NCBI RefSeq assembly: GCF_006874465.1
Contig: NZ_VIRL01000006.1
Span: 264,139-328,138 of the forward strand
Direction: 5' to 3'
DNA length: 64,000 nucleotides
Source of the DNA: Microbispora bryophytorum
GTDB taxonomy: Bacteria; Actinomycetota; Actinomycetes; Streptosporangiales; Streptosporangiaceae
The translations under genes were made by a program, and so were the position numbers. Every line of letters begins with the position of its first letter. Positions within the stretch are counted from its first letter, which is position 1. The notes beneath the pieces were generated by a model that worked only from the letters and a program-made list of their open reading frames with translations, did not search any database and had not been told where the DNA came from. Below are positions 1 to 10,000 of this stretch, in pieces.

Positions 1-2
1 CC

Positions 3-1370
3 GTGCCGCTGGCCGAGGGCACCTGGAACGTCTCGGTGGCCCCGCCCGGCAGGTACGGCCCCGCCATGGTGCCCGTCCGGTTCGACCACGCCGGCCTCGA
101 CGCGCTGGACGAGAGCCCCCGGCTCATCGGCGGCCGGGTCTACCGGTTCGTCGCCACCCGTTACGACGTGCCGGTGCTGGTGGCGGCCGAGGACCGGCCC
201 GGCGACGAGCGGAGCGCGGCCGGCGTGTGGGCGCTCAGCCGCACCTTCTACCCGGCCGAGCGCGCCCGCCCGCTGCGCGAGGCCACCGTCTACGTCTCCT
301 TCGACGGCCGCGCCTACTCCGACAACCCGCGTGCCGTCTACGAGGAGCGGGTGCGGCGCGGCGACGAGGGCGAGCACATCTGGGTCGTCAGGGACGGCGC
401 GTTCGTCCCGCCGGGCTCGCGCGAGCTGGGCCTCGGCGACGGCGTGGCGCCCACGGTCGTCCGCGAGGGCAGCCGGGAGCACTACGAGGCGCTGGCCCGC
501 GCCCGCTACATCGTGTCCAACGGCTTCATGCCCCAGTGGTTCCGCACCCGTGAGGACCAGGTGTGCGTGCAGACCTGGCACGGCACGCCGGTCAAGCACA
601 TCGGCCGCGACCAGGCCCACATGAAGCGCGAGCCCCGGCCCCCGGTGTGGCACCGCCAGGCCGTGGAGGTCCGCGGCTGGGACCTGCTGCTGTCGCAGAG
701 CCCGTGGGCGTCGTCCGTCCTGCGCAATGCCTTCGGTTACGAGGGCGAGATCCTGGAGTCGGGCTACCCGCGCAACGACGTCCTCGTCTCCGGCGACCGC
801 GACGCGCTGGCGGCGGAGATCCGGCGCCGGATCGGCATCCCCGAGGGCAAGCGGGTCGTCCTGTACGCGCCGACCTACCGCGACTACGACCGAAGGAACG
901 CCACGGTCAAGCTCGACCTCGCGGATGCGAAGCGGGCACTCGGCGCCGACCACGTGGTGCTGGTCCGCGGTCACATGATGCAGGCCTTCCCCCACGTGAA
1001 CGCGCAGGACGGCTTCGCGATCGACGTGACGACCTACCCCGACACGGCCGATCTGCTGCTGATCGCCGACGTGCTCGTCACCGACTACTCGTCGGTCATG
1101 TTCGACTTCGTGGCGACCGGGCGGCCGGTCGTGCTGTTCACGCCGGACCTGGCCAAGTATCGCTCGTCCCGCGGGCTGTACCTCGATCTGGAGTCCCAGC
1201 GCCCGGGGCCGCGCCTGGAGACCTCACCCGAGGTCGTCGAGGCCCTGCGCAACATCGACGCCGTGACCGCCAAGCTGTCCGACCGCTACGCGGCCTTCAC
1301 GCGGACCTACGCGCCGCATGACAACGGCAAGGCCACCGCGCGGGTCATCGACCACGTCTTCACGTCCTGA
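3..1370 (+). CDS. CDP-glycerol glycerophosphotransferase family protein (5' truncated by window edge)
   Basis: The frame is open to the left edge, so the N-terminus probably lies outside the window; the GTG at position 3 is only the first codon seen. About 455 residues are visible. The second half has the TagF-like glycosyl/glycerophosphotransferase signature: QTWHGTPVKHIG near residue 195, YAPTYRD near 297 and VTDYSSVMFDF near 360. Family members transfer polyol-phosphate units from CDP-glycerol or similar donors to wall teichoic acid or capsule-like polymers at the inner membrane face. The N-terminal part seen here has no recognisable motif and may be the tail of an upstream glycosyltransferase domain, since fused forms are common. 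The donor and product cannot be read from the sequence. Confidence 0.82.
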   Translation: MPLAEGTWNVSVAPPGRYGPAMVPVRFDHAGLDALDESPRLIGGRVYRFVATRYDVPVLVAAEDRPGDERSAAGVWALSRTFYPAERARPLREATVYVSFDGRAYSDNPRAVYEERVRRGDEGEHIWVVRDGAFVPPGSRELGLGDGVAPTVVREGSREHYEALARARYIVSNGFMPQWFRTREDQVCVQTWHGTPVKHIGRDQAHMKREPRPPVWHRQAVEVRGWDLLLSQSPWASSVLRNAFGYEGEILESGYPRNDVLVSGDRDALAAEIRRRIGIPEGKRVVLYAPTYRDYDRRNATVKLDLADAKRALGADHVVLVRGHMMQAFPHVNAQDGFAIDVTTYPDTADLLLIADVLVTDYSSVMFDFVATGRPVVLFTPDLAKYRSSRGLYLDLESQRPGPRLETSPEVVEALRNIDAVTAKLSDRYAAFTRTYAPHDNGKATARVIDHVFTS

Positions 1371-1412
1371 TCCTGGCCGAGAGCGTGCTGTCGTGCCGGG
1401 ATCGAGGACGCC

Positions 1413-1955
1413 ATGCCGACTACATCATCGATCAACGGGGGAAACCGCGCACCGGCTTGGCATCGCATCGCGGCCTGGCTGATCGACTGGTTGCGGATCC
1501 TCGTCCTTCCGCTGCTCCTGGTCCCGGTCGGCGTGGCCCTCTACTCGGCGGGACTGCGACTGCCGGTCGGCCTGTGGAACCTCATCTCGTTCCTCTTCCT
1601 GATCGCGCCGGTGACCCTGTGGTGTGCCTGGCGCGAGTCCGGCCGCTTCCAGGCCACCCCCGGTAAAAGGGCCAGGGGCCTGATCGTCGTCGACGCCCGC
1701 TCCGGGCGGCCGGTCGGTTTCGGGCGGGCGCTGCTGCGCAACACCGCCAAGATCGCTCTACCGTGGGAGCTGGGGCACACCGTCGCGTACGGCTTCGCCA
1801 CCACGGCCCGGAACCCGTCCGAGTCTCTGATGGTGCTGACGATCATCGTCTACGTCATCATGTTCGCCTGGTTGGGCGCCCTCTTCCTGCCCTCGACCAG
1901 GACGCCTTACGACCTGCTCGGCGGCACCCGGGTCGTCTCGGGATCTCGCGAGTGA
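1413..1955 (+). CDS. RDD family membrane protein
   Basis: A 180-residue integral membrane protein. Three or four hydrophobic segments are visible, near residues 22-45, 52-70 and 135-160. The N-terminal stretch HRIAAWLIDWLRIL and the later segment TPGKRARGLIVVDARSG match the RDD family pattern (conserved Arg, Asp, Asp). The ATG at 1413 follows GAGGA at a normal distance. RDD proteins are poorly characterised; some have been linked to Na+/H+ exchange, but no activity can be assigned here. It stands alone and converges with the SDR gene, leaving 19 bases between the two stop codons. Confidence 0.75.
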   Translation: MPTTSSINGGNRAPAWHRIAAWLIDWLRILVLPLLLVPVGVALYSAGLRLPVGLWNLISFLFLIAPVTLWCAWRESGRFQATPGKRARGLIVVDARSGRPVGFGRALLRNTAKIALPWELGHTVAYGFATTARNPSESLMVLTIIVYVIMFAWLGALFLPSTRTPYDLLGGTRVVSGSRE

Positions 1956-1974
1956 CGCCTCCGCTGCCGACCGC

Positions 1975-2736
1975 TCAGGCCTGGTTCGTCGGCAGCACGA
2001 CGACCTGACGGAGGTTGACGTGCCTGGCCCGGCTGACCGCGTACGCGATCAGGTCGGCGATCTCCTCGGCGGTCATGGGCGTGATGACCTCGAACATTCC
2101 GGCCAGTTGCGCGCCGATCTCCGGGCTGTCGACGTGGTCGCCCAGCTCTGTCGCCGTCAGGCCCGGCTCGATGTTGGTCACCCGCACGCCGCGCGGGCCG
2201 AACTCCGTGCGCAGGTTCGCGGACAGGTGGGTGAGGGCGGCCTTGGTGGCCCCGTAGACGGCATAGCCGGGGAAGAGGACGTGGGAGCCGATCGACGAGA
2301 TGTTGACGAGGTCGGCCGTCCGGCCCTCCGCCGCCGCCGCGAGCAGGTCGGCCGTGAAGGCCCGTGTGATCCGCAGGGCGCCCGCGACGTTCGTGTCGAG
2401 CATCCGCGTCCACTCGTCGATGCGGCCGTCGTCGATGGCGTTGGGCAGCATCATGCCCGCGGCGTTGACCACCAGGTCCACAGGCCCGAGCGCGGCGTGG
2501 ATCCGGTCCACGGCGGCGGCCACGCTGTCGTCCCGGGTTACGTCGGCGGTCACGGCCACCGCGGTGCCGCCGTCCGCGGCGATCTTCCGGACCAGGTCCT
2601 CCAGCCGGTCGGCGCGCCGGGCGAGCAGCGCGACCTTCGCGCCGGAGGCGGCCAGCAGCCGCGCCGTCGCCTCTCCCATGCCGCTGGCGGCCCCGGTGAC
2701 GACGGCGACGCGTCCGCCCAGGCTCTCGTAGCTCAT
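1975..2736 (-). CDS. SDR family NAD(P)-dependent oxidoreductase
   Basis: A 253-residue classical short-chain dehydrogenase. It shows the Rossmann cofactor motif TGAASGMGEA near residue 16, an NNAG-type motif (NAAGMM) near 90, the catalytic Ser in NISSIGS near 143, and Tyr/Lys in YGATKAAL near 158. The ATG at 2736 was chosen because AAAGGAG lies just upstream; the same frame runs further to 2979, but that extension has no start signal and overlaps the divergent regulator. The substrate is unknown. It is transcribed divergently from the XRE/MmyB-type regulator gene. This arrangement is typical of such regulators controlling a neighbouring oxidoreductase, so control by that regulator is inferred. 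Confidence 0.88.
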   Translation of the reverse strand: MSYESLGGRVAVVTGAASGMGEATARLLAASGAKVALLARRADRLEDLVRKIAADGGTAVAVTADVTRDDSVAAAVDRIHAALGPVDLVVNAAGMMLPNAIDDGRIDEWTRMLDTNVAGALRITRAFTADLLAAAAEGRTADLVNISSIGSHVLFPGYAVYGATKAALTHLSANLRTEFGPRGVRVTNIEPGLTATELGDHVDSPEIGAQLAGMFEVITPMTAEEIADLIAYAVSRARHVNLRQVVVLPTNQA

Positions 2737-2811
2737 CGTGACTCCTTTGAGTTCGCGGGTTCGACGAGAGTCACTGTGGCGGGGTCGGCCGGGTTTACCC
2801 AGCTCACGCCT

Positions 2812-2837
2812 GGTACTGGTAACGGCGGTACTAGGCT
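2812..2837 (+). promoter_or_regulatory. Direct GGTACT repeats and possible leaderless promoter in front of the XRE regulator
   Basis: GGTACT occurs at 2812-2817 and 2827-2832 in the same orientation, 15 bases apart, with GGTAAC between them. The second copy runs into TAGGCT (2832-2837), a TAnnnT -10 element placed so that transcription would begin at or just before the ATG at 2846, where no Shine-Dalgarno is seen. This could be an autoregulatory operator for the divergent pair. No -35 is convincing. Confidence 0.3.
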
Positions 2838-2845
2838 TGTGCTCC

Positions 2846-3682
2846 ATGAACGGTGATCTGGGACGGTTCCTGCGCTCTCGCCGGGCCCGGATCAGACCCG
2901 AGGACGCGGGGCTCCCGGCATACGGGCGCCGGCGGGTCAGCGGGCTGCGGCGCGAGGAGGTCGCGCTGCTCGCGGGCATGAGCGCGGAGTACTACATCCG
3001 CCTGGAGCAGGAGCGCGTCGGCAACGTCTCCGACGAGGTGCTCGACGCGGTCGCCCGGGTGCTGCGCCTGGACGGCACCGAGCGGGCGCACCTGCGCCGC
3101 CTCCTCCGGCCGCCGGGCGATCGGCGGGCTCCCCTCGCGCACGTCCGGCCCGGGGTGCGGATGCTCCTGGACGCGGCCGACTCCGTCCCGGCGTGCGTCA
3201 TGGGGCCACGGATGGACGTGCTCGCCTGGAACGCCCTCGCCGAACGGATCAACGGGTTCTCGGCCGTGCCGCCGGGTGAGCGCAATCTGGCCCGTCTGAC
3301 GTTCCTGACGCCGGCGGCGCGCTCGCTCTACCGCGACTGGGCGGCCGTGGCCGCCGAGGCCATCTCCTACCTGCGCCTGTACGCCGGGAGGCATCCAGAC
3401 GATCCGCTGCTGGGCCCACTCGTCGCCGACCTGTCCGCCGACCCCGATTTCGCCCGGCTGTGGGAGGAGCACCAGGTCGCCGAGAAGACCTTCGGCGTCA
3501 AGCTGCTGCACCACCCGGAGCTCGGTGATCTGGACTTCGCGTACGAGACCCTGGCCCTGCCCGGGGACCCCGAACTGCTGGTCGTCATGTACACCGCCGA
3601 TCCGGCCTCCCCGACCGGCCGCGTACTGGCCCGGCTTCGCGAGGCCCGCGAACCCGGCGTACAGGAGGCGGCGGCCGGCTGA
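2846..3682 (+). CDS. XRE-family transcriptional regulator with MmyB-like ligand-binding domain
   Basis: A 278-residue DNA-binding protein. The N-terminal helix-turn-helix includes RRVSGLRREEVALLAGMS, a hallmark of the actinobacterial MmyB-type XRE group, followed by YYIRLEQ. Residues ~100-270 form the MmyB-like (PAS-related) sensor half, with DVLAWNALAERI near residue 130 and a C-terminal LPGDPELLVVMYTAD. The ATG at 2846 is preferred over upstream in-frame codons because the family starts close to the helix-turn-helix. Family members usually control a divergent oxidoreductase gene, as found here. The ligand is unknown; a fatty-acid-like molecule has been suggested for relatives. Confidence 0.87.
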   Translation: MNGDLGRFLRSRRARIRPEDAGLPAYGRRRVSGLRREEVALLAGMSAEYYIRLEQERVGNVSDEVLDAVARVLRLDGTERAHLRRLLRPPGDRRAPLAHVRPGVRMLLDAADSVPACVMGPRMDVLAWNALAERINGFSAVPPGERNLARLTFLTPAARSLYRDWAAVAAEAISYLRLYAGRHPDDPLLGPLVADLSADPDFARLWEEHQVAEKTFGVKLLHHPELGDLDFAYETLALPGDPELLVVMYTADPASPTGRVLARLREAREPGVQEAAAG

Positions 3683-3753
3683 TCCGCCCTACTAGGACAC
3701 GGAGTGGGCATTCGGGCACGATCTGCCTCGGTGATCTGGTGGAATGCTGTGTT

Positions 3754-6700
3754 GTGAGTGGTCAGAACTACCGGCTGGTGCGTCGCGGGGGCGTGGGGCA
3801 TCGCGCGGCTCCCGTGCTGGACGAACATCAGCGTGCCGTCGTCGAGCACGAGAGCGGGCCCCTGCTCGTGCTCGCCGGGCCGGGCACGGGCAAGACGACC
3901 ACGATCGTGGAGACCGTCGTCGACCGGGTCGAGCGCCGCGGCGTTGACCCCGAGCGGGTGCTCGTCCTCACCTTCAGCCGCAAGGCGGCCGGTGAGCTGC
4001 GCGAGCGGATCACCGCCCGGATGCGCAGGACCACCAGGACCCCGCTGGCGCTCACCTTCCACAGCTACGCGTACGCGCTGCTGCGCCGTGAGGCGGTGCT
4101 GGCCGGTGAGCCGCCGCCGCGCCTGCTCACCGGTCCCGAGCAGCTGCTGGAGGTCCGGCGGCTGTTGCACGGCGAGCTGGAGGACGGCGCGCGGCACTGG
4201 CCTCCGGACATGCGCGAGCTGCTCAAGACCCGGGGGTTCGCCGAGGAGCTGCGCGACTTCCTGTCGCGTGCGGCCGAGCGCGGCCTGTACGGCGACGCGC
4301 TGGTGCAGCTGGGCCACGAGCACGGCAGGCCCGACTGGGAGGCCGCAGGGCTGTTCTCCTACCGCTACCAGGACCGGTTCGACCTCGATCCGGTGCCCGC
4401 GCTGGACTACTCGGAGCTGATCCGCGAGGCGGCCGGCCTGCTGGCCGACGGCGAGGTGCGGCGGCGTGAGCGGGACGCCTACGACCTGGTGCTCGTCGAC
4501 GAATACCAGGACACCGACCCGGCGCAGGAGTTCCTGCTCCGGCAGCTCGCCGGAGACGGCCGCGACCTGATCGCCGTCGGCGACCCCGACCAGTCCATCT
4601 ACGGCTTCCGCGGCGCCGACGTGCAGGGCATCCTGCGGTTCCCCGAGCGGTTCCCGGCCCGGGACGGGCGGGACGCCCCGGTGGTCGCGCTGCGGGTGTG
4701 CCGCCGCAGCGGGCCGGCCCTGCTGGAGGCCTCCCGGCGCGTCGCCTACCGCCTGCCGGCCGTGCCGGGCCCGGTAAGCAGGCACGAGTACAGGCACGAC
4801 AACAGGACCGGCGGCCACCGCGACCTGATCCCGGTCGGGGAGGCCGATCCGGGCGAGGTGAAGGTCCTGCTGGCCGACAGCGCCACCCAGGAGGCCGCGG
4901 TGGTCGCCGACACGCTGCGCCGGGCGCACCTGCTCGACGGGGTGCCGTGGTCGCGCATGGCGGTGCTGGTGCGCAGCGCCGTCCGGCACGTGCCGCTGCT
5001 GCGGCGGGCGCTGGTCACCGCGGGGGTGCCCGTCGTGGTCGCGGGCGACGAGCTCCCGCTGGTGCAGGAGCCCGGCGTCCGGCCGCTGATCACGCTGCTG
5101 CGGATCGCGGCCACGCCCGCCACGCTCGACGTGGCGACCGCCGAGGAGCTGCTGACCGGTCCGCTCGGCGGCACCGACATGATCGGCGTGCGCCGGCTGC
5201 GCCGCGCCCTGCGGATCGCCGAGCACGAGGCGGTCGCCGCTGAGGCCGCCGCCGCGGAGGAGGCAGGCCGGCCGGCGCTGCCCTTCACCCCGCGCTCGTC
5301 GGACGAGCTGCTGGTCGCGGCGCTGCGCGACGCCCGGGAGCTGGGCGGCGTCGAGCCGCATGTCGCGGCGTCGGCCGAACGCCTCGCGCGGCTCATCGCG
5401 ACCGCCAGCGAGGCCGTACAGCACGGCCAGGGCGCCGAGGAGACGCTGTGGGAGATCTGGCAGGCCAGCGGGCTCGCGGAGCGCTGGACGGAGGCCAGCC
5501 TCGCGGGCGGGGCCCGGGGCGCCCAGGCCGACCGCGACCTCGACGCCGTCGTCGCCCTGTTCGACCACGTGGCCCGCTTCACCGACCGGCTGCCCAAGGC
5601 CGGGGTCGCGGTGTTCCTCGACGACCTGACCTCCCAGGAGATCGCCGGCGACTCGCTGGCCGAGTCCGCCCCCGAGGGCGACGCCGTACGGATCCTGACC
5701 GCGCACCGGTCCAAGGGCCTGGAGTGGGACGTGGTGGTGGTCGCCGGCGTTCAGGAGGGCCTGTGGCCCGACCTGCGCCTGCGCGGCTCGCTCCTCGGCA
5801 CCGAGGCGCTGGTGGACCTGGCGGGCGGAGTGGAGTTCGCGGGCGGCTCGGCGCTGGACACCACGCAGGCCGCGACGGCCGCGCTGGCGTCCAAGCTCCT
5901 CGCCGAGGAGCGGCGGTTGTTCTACGTCGCGGCCACCCGCGCCCGCAGGAAGCTCGTCGTCACCGCCGTGGGCGGCGAGGACACCGACGAGCGGCCCTCA
6001 CGGTTCCTCACCGAGCTGCTGCCCGGCGGCGTGGGGGCGGCGACCGTGGACGACCGGGCGCGGTGGCTCAGCATGTCCGCGCTGGTCGCGGACCTGCGCG
6101 CGGCGGTGTGCGACACGAGCAGGCCCGAGGCGCTGCGCCGCGAGGCCGCCGCGCACCTCGCCAGGCTGGCCCGGGCCGGGGTGCCCGGCGCCAACCCCGG
6201 AGAGTGGTACGCGCTGACCCCGATCTCCGACGACCGGCCGCTCGGCTGGCCCGACGACATCGTGCAGATCTCGCCGTCGTCGGTGGAGAGTTTCACCAAA
6301 TGCGGGCTGCGCTGGATGCTGGAGAACGCGGTCGGGGCCGGGACGTCGAACGTCACCCAGAGCCTCGGCACGGTCGTCCATGCGATCGCCGCGATGGCGA
6401 CCGAGGACGGCACCGACTACGTCGAGCGGCTCGACGACATCTGGGACCAGTTCGACTTCGGCGGGCTGTGGTTCAACCGCAAGCAGCGCCGCGTCGCCGA
6501 GCAGATGGTCGACAAGTTCGTCCGCTGGCAGAAGGACAAACCGCGTGACCTGGTCGCGGTGGAGGAGGCGTTCACCGTACGGGTGCCGGGGCACGACATC
6601 CAGATCACCGGCCGGGTGGACCGGGTCGAGCGGGACGAGGCGGGCCGGGCCGTGATCATCGACATCAAGACCGGCAGCGGCAGGCCCAAGGACACCGAGA

Positions 6701-7017
6701 TCGACCGGCATCCGCAGCTCGGGGTGTACCAGCTCGCCACGACGCTCGGGGCGTTCGAGCGGCACGGCCTCATCCAGCCGGGCGGTGCGTCCCTGCTGCA
6801 CCTGGGCAAGGCGGCGGGCCAGTCGGCCGACGCCAGGGAGCAGGCGCAGCGGGCGCTCGGCGACGACTCCGAGCCCGACTGGGCGGAGAATCTGGTCAAG
6901 ACGGTGGCGACCGGCATGTCCGCGGGCGTGTTCGTCGCCACGGTCAACGACGGCTGCCGCACCTGTGCCGCCAAGATCGCCTGCCCGGTGAACGACAACG
7001 GAGGACAGGTGTGCTGA
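3754..7017 (+). CDS. adnA: AdnA-like subunit of AdnAB helicase-nuclease (UvrD/PcrA motor plus RecB-type nuclease)
   Basis: About 1087 residues. The SF1A helicase motor has Walker A GPGTGKTT (~43), motif II DEYQDT (~249), GDPDQSIYGFRGA (~276), HRSKGLEWD (~649) and the VI-type box AATRARRK (~726). A C-terminal PD-(D/E)XK nuclease follows, with GRVDR (~954), DIKTG (~970) and QLGVYQLA. A lone Cys in KCGLRW (~850) and CRTCAAKIAC near the C-terminus give the C...C-x2-C-x5-C pattern of an iron-sulfur-stapled RecB/AddB nuclease. The next gene overlaps by 7 bases and encodes the partner. AdnAB resects double-strand breaks for recombination in actinobacteria. The start is uncertain: GTG 3754 and GTG 3739 are both possible, and neither has a good ribosome site. 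Confidence 0.88.
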   Translation: MSGQNYRLVRRGGVGHRAAPVLDEHQRAVVEHESGPLLVLAGPGTGKTTTIVETVVDRVERRGVDPERVLVLTFSRKAAGELRERITARMRRTTRTPLALTFHSYAYALLRREAVLAGEPPPRLLTGPEQLLEVRRLLHGELEDGARHWPPDMRELLKTRGFAEELRDFLSRAAERGLYGDALVQLGHEHGRPDWEAAGLFSYRYQDRFDLDPVPALDYSELIREAAGLLADGEVRRRERDAYDLVLVDEYQDTDPAQEFLLRQLAGDGRDLIAVGDPDQSIYGFRGADVQGILRFPERFPARDGRDAPVVALRVCRRSGPALLEASRRVAYRLPAVPGPVSRHEYRHDNRTGGHRDLIPVGEADPGEVKVLLADSATQEAAVVADTLRRAHLLDGVPWSRMAVLVRSAVRHVPLLRRALVTAGVPVVVAGDELPLVQEPGVRPLITLLRIAATPATLDVATAEELLTGPLGGTDMIGVRRLRRALRIAEHEAVAAEAAAAEEAGRPALPFTPRSSDELLVAALRDARELGGVEPHVAASAERLARLIATASEAVQHGQGAEETLWEIWQASGLAERWTEASLAGGARGAQADRDLDAVVALFDHVARFTDRLPKAGVAVFLDDLTSQEIAGDSLAESAPEGDAVRILTAHRSKGLEWDVVVVAGVQEGLWPDLRLRGSLLGTEALVDLAGGVEFAGGSALDTTQAATAALASKLLAEERRLFYVAATRARRKLVVTAVGGEDTDERPSRFLTELLPGGVGAATVDDRARWLSMSALVADLRAAVCDTSRPEALRREAAAHLARLARAGVPGANPGEWYALTPISDDRPLGWPDDIVQISPSSVESFTKCGLRWMLENAVGAGTSNVTQSLGTVVHAIAAMATEDGTDYVERLDDIWDQFDFGGLWFNRKQRRVAEQMVDKFVRWQKDKPRDLVAVEEAFTVRVPGHDIQITGRVDRVERDEAGRAVIIDIKTGSGRPKDTEIDRHPQLGVYQLATTLGAFERHGLIQPGGASLLHLGKAAGQSADAREQAQRALGDDSEPDWAENLVKTVATGMSAGVFVATVNDGCRTCAAKIACPVNDNGGQVC

Positions 7018-10000
7018 CGCCGGATGAGCTGGCGGGCCGGCTCGGGATCCTTCCGCCCACCCCCGAGCAGGCGGCCGTCATCGAGGCGCCGCTGGAGCCG
7101 ATGGTGGTGGTGGCGGGGGCCGGATCCGGCAAGAGCGAGACGATGGCCGGGCGGGTGGTCTGGCTGGTCGCCAACGGCCTGGCCAGGCCCGAGCAGATCC
7201 TCGGCCTCACCTTCACCCGCAAGGCCGCCGCCGAGCTGGCCGAGCGGGTGCGCCGCCGGCTGGCCGGGTTGGCGGAGGCCGGGCTGGTCGAGCCGGAGCT
7301 GCTCGACTCGGAGCCGACGGTCTCCACCTATCACGCGTACGCCGCGCGGCTGGTGACCGACCACGCGCTGCGCGAGGGGCTGGAGCCCACCATGCGGCTG
7401 GTCACGCCCGCCGTCGCCTGGCAGATGGCGGCCCGGGTGGTAGGCCAGTACGACGGGCCGATGGACCGGGTGGACCTGTCCCCGCCCAGCGTCACCGCCG
7501 CCGTGCTGGACCTGGCCGGGGAGCTGGCTGAGCACCTGCGCGAGCCGGCGGACGTCCGCGAGGTCGGCGACTGGCTGCGCGAGCGCCTGGCCTCGCTCAC
7601 CGGGCGCATCGTCAAGGACCAGCGAAAGCCGGTGGAGACCCAGGCCATCCGTGAGCAACTGCTGCCGATGGTCGAGGCGTACGAACGGCTCAAGCGCGGC
7701 CGGGAGGTCATCGACTACGGCGACCAGATGGCACTGGCCGCGCGGATCGCCTCACGGCACCCGGAGGTCGGCGCGTCCGAGCGGGCCCGGTTCTCGGTCG
7801 TGCTGCTCGACGAGTATCAGGACACCAGCCACGCCCAGCTCGTGCTGCTGCGTTCGCTGTACGGCGGGGGCCACCCGGTCACCGCGGTCGGCGACCCCTG
7901 CCAGTCGATCTACGGTTGGCGCGGCGCGTCGGCGGGCAACCTGTCCCGGTTTCCCAGCGACTTCCCGGCGGCGTCCGCAGACCCCGCGCAGGTGCGGCGG
8001 CTGTCGGTCAGCTTCCGCAACGGCGAGCACGTGCTCGCCGTCGCGGCCCGGATCCAGGTGCCCCTGCGCCGGGAGGCCCGTGAGGTGCCGGTGCTGGTGC
8101 CGGGCGGCAACCGGGCGGGCCGGGGGCGGGTGCTGTGCGCCTTCCACGAGACGGCCGAGGACGAGGCGGAGTGGATCGCCGAGGGCCTGGCCGGGATGCT
8201 GCACGGCGAGGACGCCCCGGACGGCCTGCCCTGGGGCGAGGGCGAGCGGACCAAGCGCGGCCCCGCCCTGCAGCCGCAGGACGTCGCGATCCTCGCCCGC
8301 AAGCGGTCGCAGTTCCCGGCCCTGCGCCGGGCCCTGGAGGCCCGGGGGGTCCCCGTGGAGGTCGTGGGCCTCGGCGGGCTGCTCACCGTGCCCGAGGTGG
8401 CCGACATCGTGGCGACCCTGCGGGCCCTGTACGACCCGACCGCGGGGGACGCGCTGGTCCGGCTGCTCGCCGGGCCGCGCCGGCGGATCGGCCCCGCCGA
8501 CCTGAAGGTGCTCGGCGACCTGGCCCGGGAGCTCAACAAGGAGATCAGGGCGGCCAGGGGTGGGCCGCGCCCGGAGGACCCGCTCGACCAGGTCGTCGCC
8601 GACCTCGCCGAGGAGCGCGGCAGCCTGATCGACGCGCTCGACGAGTTGCCCGACCGGCCCGACTGGCTGGAGCGGTTCTCCCCGCTCGCGCGGCTGCGGC
8701 TGCCCGCCGCCGCCCGCGAGCTGCGCCAGTTGCGCGCCCATGCCGGGCAGCCGCTGCCCGACCTGATCAGCGAGATCGAACGCCGGCTCGGCCTCGACGT
8801 GGAGGTCGCCGCCAGGGGAGGCAGCCCGCTGGCCGCCCGAGCCGACCTCGACGCCTTCCTCGACGCCGCGTCCCGGTTCGCCGGAGACTCGGAGGATCCG
8901 ACGCTCGGCGCGTTCCTGGCGTACCTCAAGGCGGCGGAGAGCGAGGAGTTCGGGCTGGAGGCCGGGCGGGTCGGCGACAGCAACACCGTCAAGCTGATGA
9001 CCGTCCACGCGTCCAAGGGACTGGAGTGGCCGGTCGTGGTGGTGCCGGGCCTGTCGCAGCTCACCTCCCAGAAGGGCGGGCTGATCAAGGGCAGTATGTT
9101 CCCCGCGACTCCGGTCACCAACTCGCGGTGGACGGAGAACCCGCGCAAGCTGCCGTACCCGCTGCGGGGGGACAGCGCGGACCTGCCCGAGTTGGCCGGG
9201 CTGGACCGGGAGGCGCTGGGCGCCTTCGACGAGCGCTGCCGCGACCGCGACCTGACGGAGGAGCGGCGGCTGGCGTACGTCGCCGTCACGAGGGCGCACT
9301 ACCTGCTGATCGCCTCCGGCTACCGCTGGGGCACCTCGTCCCGGCCGCTGGAGCCGTCGGACTTCCTGCGGGAAATCCGCGAGGCGGGCGCCCGGGTCGT
9401 GCGGTGGTCCGAGGATCCGGACAGCTCGGACAATCCGCTGCTCGCCGAGCCGCCGGTGGCCGACTGGCCGGCCGTCACGGTGAACGACGCGATCCTCGAC
9501 GGCGCCCGCCTCGTCGAGGAGGCGATGATGGGCGATGCCCCGCCCGCGGCGGCCGGTGACCACGCGCTTGTCCGGGACTGGGAGCTGGAGCGGATGCGGG
9601 CCTGGGCGCGCGACACCGACCTGCTGCTGCGCGAGCGGGAGACGAACCGCCGGCGGGCCGGGGCGGTCGTGGAGCTGCCGTCGCGGCTGTCGGTGTCGTC
9701 ACTGGTCACGCTGGCGCAGGACCCCGCGGCGTTCGCTCGGCAGGTGCGCCGGCCGGTGCCGCGCAGGCCCGCGCCGCTGGCCCGAAGGGGCACCACCTTC
9801 CACCGCTGGCTGGAGTCGCGCTGGGGCCAGCAGCGCCTGATCGACGACCTGGAGCTGCCCGGCGCCGCCGACGAGCTGTCGGAGACGGAGGTCCAGCTCG
9901 CCGAGTTGCAGGAGCGGTTCGAGGAGAGCGAGTGGGCCGGGCGTGAGCCGGTCGACCTGGAGATCCCGTTCGAGACCATGATCGGCGACCGCCTGCTGCG

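Noticed and set aside
3367..5706. 779-residue minus-strand open frame opposite adnA
   Set aside because: No recognisable domain; low-complexity composition typical of antisense frames in high-GC DNA.
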